Shown: positions 15,796-20,238 of the stretch, one piece after another
Position numbering within the stretch: the first letter of the stretch is position 1
How the letters are laid out: every line of letters starts with the position of its first letter
From: Candidatus Heimdallarchaeota archaeon
GTDB lineage: Archaea > Asgardarchaeota > Heimdallarchaeia > Heimdallarchaeales > Heimdallarchaeaceae
DNA: 20,238 bases
NCBI GenBank assembly: GCA_016839875.1
Contig: JAEOTK010000329.1
Coordinates: 1-20,238 of the forward strand
Direction: 5' to 3'
Translations under genes and position numbers: made by a program
The notes under the pieces: model-generated
Told to the model about the DNA's origin: nothing
The model's database searches: none
Seen by the model: the letters and a program-made list of their open reading frames with translations, nothing else

Positions 15796-16140
15796 ATGAA
15801 GAAGAAACATTATTCAGATGTAGAAGAACAAGAAGTAGCAGATTATGGTTCCACAGGCACAACTATTAGATGGCTTATTACAAAAGATAAAGATGGAGCA
15901 CCAAGATTCAGCGTTAGACGTTTTGAGATAAAACCAAAAGGGCAAATAGGAATTCATAATCATCCTCAAGAACATGAAATTTACATATTAGCTGGTGTTG
16001 GCGAAGTATTTACAACTTCAGAGAAATATGAAATCAAAGCAAATGATGTATTATATGTTCCTCCAGATGAAGAGCATGGTTACAAGAATACTGGTGAGGA
16101 AAAATTTGATTTCCTATGTGTGATTCCTTATCTTGAATAA
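15796..16140 (+). CDS. Small single-domain cupin
   Basis: A 114-residue cupin, a small beta-barrel that usually binds one metal ion. Motif 1 is G49-x4-H54-x-H56-x4-E61 in GQIGIHNHPQEHEIYILAGVGE, and motif 2 is VPPDEEHGYKNTG with His94; these three histidines and Glu61 form the metal site. It is a stand-alone domain, which in other cases is an isomerase, dioxygenase or sugar-binding protein, so no reaction can be assigned. ATG 15796 is chosen because MKKKHYSDVE matches where such cupins normally begin. An in-frame ATG at 15700 would add 32 residues of non-cupin sequence and also has a TATA box at leaderless spacing, so it remains open. It converges on the RING-like gene, with 9 bases between stops. 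Confidence 0.82.
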   Translation: MKKKHYSDVEEQEVADYGSTGTTIRWLITKDKDGAPRFSVRRFEIKPKGQIGIHNHPQEHEIYILAGVGEVFTTSEKYEIKANDVLYVPPDEEHGYKNTGEEKFDFLCVIPYLE

Positions 16141-16149
16141 GAACTTGAG

Positions 16150-17088
16150 TTAGATCATTGTCAGTCTAGATAACCAGTGACTTAGATTTTCGTGACAGTT
16201 TGGGCAATTGGGATTTTGTTGTAACCAAGAAACTATATGATTTGTATGAGCATATATCTCACAACAAGGTAATTTTACTACATCTTGTTTTTCTGATGGT
16301 TTTAGATCCAAAAAACAGACTATACAACGAGGTCTTGCAGAACCACACTTATCACATTCCTCTTCTAACGGATCGAATGGATCTTCGCAACTATAACAGG
16401 CTAATGCTTCTACTTTGTCTTCTTTTGCTGTTTTAGTTCCCATCAGAATTGCATGAACATTGCCTACGAAATTTAACACTCCAATAACAGCTGATTCATA
16501 AAATACTATACTTTCAACATACTCTCCTCTTAACAGAATATATTCAACATGAGTTCGGAGAGCAAGAAGCTGAGCTTTCACATCTTCATTTTTTAGAACA
16601 TACTCCCAGAGATCGGGAGTCCCAGAATTGATATTGAAGACACTACTTAATCGTGGAATGTCAATTTGAGTTTGATAACCGTATGTCATCTCTCTTTTTA
16701 TTCTGATATCTAAATTGGATATTAAAGGCTCCCTTAGACTTGCAAAAATTTTCACTGATTGTTGAGTGACACGAACCACTTTGATTTTGGAGAATATAGA
16801 ATATACATGATGTTTAGGAACTTGATATTCAAAACCATTTACTTTCTTATCAAGGTTTTCAGATTTGTGTGTACCTATTTCGGAAGCTATTAGATCCAAA
16901 TCTATTGTACTTCTGGACGGCTTTGTAATATCAACCATAGGAGCTCGATGTTGTCTATATGTTTCGTCTCTTACTTTTCGTCGTTTATTACTTCTAATTT
17001 TTCTTGTAGCATAAGCAATAATGAGAATGAGAGGAATAGCTATTTCCAATAAAATCCCAAGGGCTGAGCCCGTCCAATCAATTGCCAT
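16150..17088 (-). CDS. Membrane-anchored zinc-ribbon/RING-like protein, long paralogue
   Basis: A 312-residue protein, probably anchored by one N-terminal helix (about 9-27) followed by basic RKIRSNKRRK, which predicts a cytosolic C-terminus. A middle region (about 50-220) matches nothing I recognise. The end carries two zinc modules: C231-x2-C234...C245-x2-C248, then a RING-like domain C255-x2-C258...LPC275-C276...H281-x2-H284...WL...C295-P-N-C298. The order and the H-x2-x-IVSWL-CPxC spacing match RING fingers, which in eukaryotes recruit E2 enzymes to attach ubiquitin. The last 80 residues are close to the neighbouring paralogue. ATG 17088 is chosen: a TATA-like box at 17111-17120 is 23 bases upstream, while the in-frame TTG 17106 would lie next to that box. 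E3 activity is inference. Confidence 0.78.
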   Translation of the reverse strand: MAIDWTGSALGILLEIAIPLILIIAYATRKIRSNKRRKVRDETYRQHRAPMVDITKPSRSTIDLDLIASEIGTHKSENLDKKVNGFEYQVPKHHVYSIFSKIKVVRVTQQSVKIFASLREPLISNLDIRIKREMTYGYQTQIDIPRLSSVFNINSGTPDLWEYVLKNEDVKAQLLALRTHVEYILLRGEYVESIVFYESAVIGVLNFVGNVHAILMGTKTAKEDKVEALACYSCEDPFDPLEEECDKCGSARPRCIVCFLDLKPSEKQDVVKLPCCEIYAHTNHIVSWLQQNPNCPNCHENLSHWLSRLTMI

Positions 17089-17110
17089 CAAAAGAAGTAC
17101 TGGCAAAAGA

Positions 17111-17120
17111 ATATAAAATA
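17111..17120 (-). promoter_or_regulatory. TATA-like box for the long RING-like gene
   Basis: The plus strand GAATATAAAATA (17109-17120) is the minus-strand box TATTTTATATTC, nearly identical to the box at 17629-17640 before the paralogue. Its distance to ATG 17088 fits a leaderless mRNA and rules against TTG 17106. Confidence 0.5.
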
Positions 17121-17136
17121 TTATCTTAATGAATTA

Positions 17137-17610
17137 TTACAATTCATCAAACCATTTTGAGAGATCTATCCGACAGTTTGGACATTTCATATTTTGTTTT
17201 AACCAAGTAAGCATATGATTTTCATGTACATATACTTTGCAACAAGGCAATTGAACAACATCAACCTTCTCTGAAGGTTTCAAATCTTGGAAACAAATCA
17301 TGCATCTTGGTCTTGCTGCACCACAATTACTGCACTTCTCCTCAGAGAGCTCTAGGACATCATCACAACTATAACACCTTAAAACCTCAATATCACTTTT
17401 CGAAATATAATTCAAAATTTGATTTGTAGCACCATTTTGGGAATGTTCTTCTTGAGATACTGAACGCATTCTTCTGATAACTTTCAGTCCTTCTCTCCGT
17501 TTCCGTTTATCACCTCGTATTAATACTATAATTAGAATGATAACTATGATAGGTACTGCAGCAAGAATCATTATGTCGATGAAAATATCAAGTGCACTCA
17601 ATGTTGTCAT
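17137..17610 (-). CDS. Membrane-anchored zinc-ribbon/RING-like protein, short paralogue
   Basis: A 157-residue protein with one N-terminal membrane helix (about 10-31) followed by RGDKRKRR, predicting a cytosolic C-terminus, then a short linker and two zinc modules. The first is C79-x2-C82...C93-x2-C96; the second, RING-like, is C103-x2-C106...LPC123-C124...H129-x2-H132...WL...C143-P-N-C146. The segment from the ribbon on matches the long paralogue closely (shared CG-x-ARPRC, DLKPSEK, DVV-x-LPCC, CPNC). It lacks the long middle region of its neighbour and so is the minimal form: anchor plus tandem zinc module. ATG 17610 has a TATA-like box 21 bases upstream. It is a candidate ubiquitin-ligase-like protein or a non-catalytic protein-binding module; ligase activity cannot be shown from sequence. 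Confidence 0.8.
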   Translation of the reverse strand: MTTLSALDIFIDIMILAAVPIIVIILIIVLIRGDKRKRREGLKVIRRMRSVSQEEHSQNGATNQILNYISKSDIEVLRCYSCDDVLELSEEKCSNCGAARPRCMICFQDLKPSEKVDVVQLPCCKVYVHENHMLTWLKQNMKCPNCRIDLSKWFDEL

Positions 17611-17630
17611 TCTAAGTTTAATAATCCCGA

Positions 17631-17640
17631 ATATAAAATC
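17631..17640 (-). promoter_or_regulatory. TATA-like box for the short RING-like gene
   Basis: Minus-strand GATTTTATAT lies 21-30 bases before ATG 17610, so the mRNA should be leaderless. The same ATTTTATATTC core precedes the long paralogue, suggesting that the promoter was duplicated with the gene. Confidence 0.5.
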
Positions 17641-17667
17641 ATATCCTACAAAATTAGAAGATATATA

Positions 17668-18087
17668 TCAATTGACTGTTTCTTCTTCTTCCATAGATTG
17701 TTCTACTTCTTGTATTTTTTGTTCACTTGATACCACATTCTCTGCATCGCAGTGAGGACAGATGATAATCAGAAATTCCCCATCAGTCCTTCTTTCTCCT
17801 TCTTCTAGTTCTTTTCCACATATATCACAGAAATCCTTTGTTGGAAAACTAGGTAATTCAACTAATATTTCCTTTTCGGCTCTCCATTCATGCCAATTGG
17901 CATAGACATACAAGCTACACCAGATGATGAATATGCCAGCTATAACTGCAGCAACAATAATTACCCAAGCTAAATCTTCCATCACAAAACCAATAATAAA
18001 ACCAGGAATGAATAGGATTGCAAAAGCTAAGCATATCCACAGAAAATCATCTAATTCCATGTCATCAAAGAAGCGGATTATTGACAT
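17668..18087 (-). CDS. Two-helix membrane protein with C-terminal zinc ribbon
   Basis: A 139-residue protein with two adjacent membrane helices (about 14-35 and 38-62), then a cytosolic tail (the loop between the helices is short, so both ends face the same side). The tail has a zinc-ribbon C87-x2-C90-G...C110-P-H-C113, then a glutamate-rich end (EQKIQEVEQSMEEEET). There is no RING-like part. It is the first of three minus-strand genes that each combine an N-terminal membrane anchor with zinc-binding cysteines. ATG 18087 is preferred over TTG 18090, as a TATA-like box at 18111-18120 lies about 24 bases upstream. The function is unknown; the shared layout with the RING-like pair suggests related work at the membrane, which is inference. 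Confidence 0.72.
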   Translation of the reverse strand: MSIIRFFDDMELDDFLWICLAFAILFIPGFIIGFVMEDLAWVIIVAAVIAGIFIIWCSLYVYANWHEWRAEKEILVELPSFPTKDFCDICGKELEEGERRTDGEFLIIICPHCDAENVVSSEQKIQEVEQSMEEEETVN

Positions 18088-18110
18088 CAAGTATCTAATT
18101 ACGGGAACCT

Positions 18111-18120
18111 ATATTTAATT
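18111..18120 (-). promoter_or_regulatory. TATA-like box for the zinc-ribbon membrane gene
   Basis: On the minus strand this reads AATTAAATAT, 24 bases from ATG 18087, the spacing expected of a leaderless transcript. It lies in the 111-base gap shared with the divergent LLM gene. Confidence 0.45.
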
Positions 18121-18165
18121 ATTACTTTTTTTTGAATCGATTTGATTTCCAACGAAATTTCACCC

Positions 18166-18175
18166 AATATTTATT
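18166..18175 (+). promoter_or_regulatory. TATA-like box for the first LLM gene
   Basis: AATATTTATT lies about 28 bases before ATG 18199. A similar ATTATTTATTAA precedes the second LLM gene (19160-19171), consistent with both promoters deriving from one duplication. Confidence 0.45.
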
Positions 18176-18198
18176 AATTCCTAACAAACTGGATAATC

Positions 18199-19146
18199 AT
18201 GCTTACTTACGGAGTCCAAATAGAACCACAATTTGGTTATAGTTTTGAAGAAATCAAGCAGATAGTTCAAACAGCTGAAAACAACAAATTTACACATGCA
18301 TGGTTTTCAGATCATTTTCTACTTCAAGCAGATTCTACAGATCTTGAATGTCAAGAATGTTTCACTGCAATGATGGCAGCTGCTTCATATACATCAACTT
18401 TACGAATAGGTCCCTTAGTTTTGTGTAACAACTATCGTCATCCAGCAGTATTGGCTAAACAGTTTGCAGGATTAGATCACTTCTCTAAAGGTAGAATGGA
18501 ATTCGGTTATGGAACAGGATGGAAGGAGTTAGAATACAATGCTTATGGTATAGTTTTCCCAGAAGGAAAAGTTAGAATGGCTCAATTCATTGAAGCTCTT
18601 CAGGTCATTAAGAAACTATGGACTGAGGATTTCCTAAACTTTGAAGGAAAATACTATTCTCTCAAAGAAGCTGTTTCCTTCCCTAAACCTTATCAGAAAC
18701 CTTATCCAACAATCTGGATTGGTGTTGGAGGAGGAAAGCGAAAAATCCTTGATGTAACAGCTCAATATGGTGAAGGAATAAATTTCGTTTGGGCTATATC
18801 TCCAGAAGATCTTAAAGAAAGACTAGATACGTTTGATGGTTTTGTTGAAAAATATGATCGAAAACCAAAAGAAATCAAGAGATCATATGGAGCTTTCACT
18901 TCAATTTATCCCGATGAAGAATCAAAGAAGAAAGAAATGAAGAAGATGGCAGAAGAGAGGAAAATATCTCTAGAAGAAATGGAAAAACGTATGGAAAGTA
19001 CACTACATGGAACTGTGGAAGAGATAATTGATAGAATCAAATCATATGAAAAAATTGGTATAGAACACATAATTTTCATGTTTCCACATGAACAAGAAAT
19101 AAAACAGCTTAAAGACTTTGCAGAGAAAATTATGCCGAAGATATAA
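18199..19146 (+). CDS. LLM-class flavin/F420-dependent oxidoreductase, copy 1
   Basis: A 315-residue luciferase-like monooxygenase superfamily protein (TIM barrel). Members bind FMN or coenzyme F420 and carry out hydride transfer or oxygenation. Typical segments are HAWFSDHF (33-40), YRHPAVLAKQFAGLDHFSKG (79-98) followed by RMEFGYGTGW (99-108), the LWTE helix (140-143), and PTIWIGVGGGKR in the second half. The C-terminal region ends with GTVEEIIDRIKSYEKIGIEHIIFMFPH, the usual terminal barrel helix. In an archaeon F420 is the likelier cofactor, but the sequence does not decide this. About 72% identity by eye to copy 2 over the first 60 residues shows recent tandem duplication. ATG 18199 is nearly leaderless. 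Substrate unknown. Confidence 0.88.
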   Translation: MLTYGVQIEPQFGYSFEEIKQIVQTAENNKFTHAWFSDHFLLQADSTDLECQECFTAMMAAASYTSTLRIGPLVLCNNYRHPAVLAKQFAGLDHFSKGRMEFGYGTGWKELEYNAYGIVFPEGKVRMAQFIEALQVIKKLWTEDFLNFEGKYYSLKEAVSFPKPYQKPYPTIWIGVGGGKRKILDVTAQYGEGINFVWAISPEDLKERLDTFDGFVEKYDRKPKEIKRSYGAFTSIYPDEESKKKEMKKMAEERKISLEEMEKRMESTLHGTVEEIIDRIKSYEKIGIEHIIFMFPHEQEIKQLKDFAEKIMPKI

Positions 19147-19160
19147 TCCTTCTCTCCTAA

Positions 19161-19170
19161 TTATTTATTA
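19161..19170 (+). promoter_or_regulatory. TATA-like box for the second LLM gene
   Basis: TTATTTATTA lies about 27 bases before ATG 19193, in the 46-base gap between the two LLM genes, so the second copy may have its own nearly leaderless transcript. Confidence 0.4.
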
Positions 19171-19192
19171 ACTACTATTCGTTTTTCATATC

Positions 19193-20134
19193 ATGGCTAC
19201 TTATGGATTACAGATAGAACCTCAATTTGGTTATGATTTCGAACAGATTAAAGAAATGGTTCAAGCTGCCGAAAAAAGTGGTTTCTCTCACGCATGGTTT
19301 TCTGACCATTTCATGCTTACTGCTGATTCAACAGATGTGCTAGCATATGAGTGTTTCACAGCAATGATGGCAGCTGTTTCCTATACTTCTAAGCTCAGAA
19401 TTGGAGCATTGGTTTTTTGCAATAGTTATCGACATCCTACAGTTTTAGCAAAACAAATAGCTTCGTTAGATCATTACTCAAATGGAAGAATAGAGTTCGG
19501 TTATGGTGCTGGGTGGAAGAATATTGAATATGATCAATATGGAATTGAGTTTCCAAAAACTGGTACTCGATTAAAACAGCTGATTGAGGGTATTAAAGTT
19601 ATTAGAGAATTATGGACTCAAGAGAGGTCAGATTTCAAAGGAGATTTTTATCAATTAAACAATGCAATAGCATTTCCAAAGCCTGTGCAAAATCCTCTTC
19701 CAGTTTGGGTAGGAACAATGTATGCTAGACCTAAGATGTTGAATCTTGCAGCTGAACATGCAGATGGAATTAATCTTGCCTGGTCTTACTCTCAAGAGGT
19801 CTTTGCAGAAAAGATGCAAGAACTTGATGCACTTTGTGAGAAATACGATAGAGATCCTAAATCTCTTAGAAGATCATATGGAATATGGTCAAGAATCTAT
19901 GAATCTGCGGAAGAAAAGAAGAAGGTGTTTGATGAAATTGCAGAAAGACGAGGTTTTACTCAAGAAGAGGTTGAGAAAAGGTTTGAAGGTTCAATGCATG
20001 GAACAAGAGAAGAAGTAATTGAAAGGCTTAGAGCATTTGAAAAACTCGGTGCTGAGCATTTCATTTTCATGTTTGAGAGTAATGAGATTGAACAAATGAA
20101 AATTCTAAAAGAGGAGATTATACCAAAGCTTTAG
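19193..20134 (+). CDS. LLM-class flavin/F420-dependent oxidoreductase, copy 2
   Basis: A 313-residue paralogue of the preceding gene, with the same barrel and motifs: HAWFSDHF (33-40), YRHPTVLAKQIASLDHYSNG followed by RIEFGYGAGW, and LPVWVGTMYARPK in place of PTIWIGVGGGKRK. The N-terminal QIEPQFGY is shared. Differences cluster in the second half and around WVG(T/V)-x-Y/G, where such enzymes bind the cofactor phosphate or substrate, so the two copies may have different substrates. The C-terminus ends IEQMKILKEEIIPKL, one turn different from copy 1. It is separated from copy 1 by 46 bases. It converges on threonine synthase with a single base between the stop codons. Confidence 0.88.
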   Translation: MATYGLQIEPQFGYDFEQIKEMVQAAEKSGFSHAWFSDHFMLTADSTDVLAYECFTAMMAAVSYTSKLRIGALVFCNSYRHPTVLAKQIASLDHYSNGRIEFGYGAGWKNIEYDQYGIEFPKTGTRLKQLIEGIKVIRELWTQERSDFKGDFYQLNNAIAFPKPVQNPLPVWVGTMYARPKMLNLAAEHADGINLAWSYSQEVFAEKMQELDALCEKYDRDPKSLRRSYGIWSRIYESAEEKKKVFDEIAERRGFTQEEVEKRFEGSMHGTREEVIERLRAFEKLGAEHFIFMFESNEIEQMKILKEEIIPKL

Positions 20135-20135
20135 T

Positions 20136-20238
20136 TTACCATTCTTCTGGTGTAGTCAAACCAGAACCTGTTCCGAAAAGAACCACTTGATCATCTCTAC
20201 TTATATCTCCTCTTTCGAATAGAAGGTCAAGAGAAGCA
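20136..20238 (-). CDS. Threonine synthase, C-terminal fragment
   Basis: The last 33 residues of a gene running off the right edge. The end reads ASLDLLFERGDISRDDQVV followed by LFGTGSGLTTPEEW and TAA at 20136-20138. The V-V-x-x-x-T-G-S-G-L-x-x-P pattern is the terminal strand and phosphate-side loop of threonine synthase, a PLP enzyme turning O-phosphohomoserine into threonine. Related PLP enzymes of the same fold type II share part of this, so the call is good but rests on a short piece. The PLP lysine and most of the protein lie outside the window. Confidence 0.68.
   Translation of the reverse strand, partial: ASLDLLFERGDISRDDQVVLFGTGSGLTTPEEW

Noticed and set aside
16150..17106. TTG 17106 as start of the long RING-like protein
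   Set aside because: The likely TATA box lies 4-13 bases before it, so the mRNA would begin downstream; ATG 17088 fits.
1..20238. CRISPR array, tRNA, rRNA or insertion sequence
   Set aside because: No regularly spaced repeats, cloverleaf-like sequences, ribosomal RNA stretches or transposase motifs were seen.

Overview
This is an AT-rich archaeal window. By eye, genes sit behind TATA-like boxes (several 19-30 bases before the start codon, which implies leaderless mRNAs), a few starts have GGTGAT/GAGG-type ribosome binding sites, and genes are tightly packed with ATGA overlaps. Gene content (GH57 enzymes, F420-type LLM oxidoreductases, NosD-like surface protein, RING-like zinc proteins) suggests an Asgard-type archaeon, but no ribosomal or other marker gene is present, so the lineage is an inference.

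Layout. 1-191 (-): N-terminus of a DAK2/FakA-type kinase. 421-4251 (+): GalT-like nucleotidyltransferase, a short GH57 glycosidase and glycogen synthase, tightly coupled. 4268-8103 (-), facing them: GH57 branching enzyme, an unusually small zinc-ribbon gene (47 codons), a divergent phosphohexomutase and a VKOR-type disulfide enzyme. These two facing blocks form a glycogen/alpha-glucan locus of about 8 kb. 8178-8702 (+): CpXC zinc-domain protein. 8744-10990 (-): secreted, membrane-anchored beta-helix (NosD-like) protein. 11216-13963 (+): glycosyltransferase, sugar-nucleotide epimerase/reductase and a methyltransferase, probably for surface glycans. 13960-15651 (-): second methyltransferase and a membrane protein of unknown role. 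15796-16140 (+): small cupin. 16150-18087 (-): three consecutive membrane-anchored zinc proteins, two of them paralogues carrying a zinc ribbon plus a RING-like domain. 18199-20134 (+): tandem LLM-family oxidoreductases. 20136-20238 (-): C-terminus of threonine synthase.

How genes may work together. The GalT-like enzyme could supply activated glucose, glycogen synthase elongates, the 568-residue GH57 enzyme branches, the short GH57 may trim or remodel, and the mutase-like protein could link to glucose-6-phosphate if still active. The RING-like pair is the most unusual block: membrane-anchored, cytosol-facing RING-like modules are what one would expect of ubiquitin-ligase-like proteins, but no ubiquitin, E1 or E2 gene is in this window.

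No tRNA, rRNA, CRISPR array, transposase or replication origin was seen. No gene-free stretch exceeds 300 bases; the longest are 192-420, 10991-11215 and 14755-14958.
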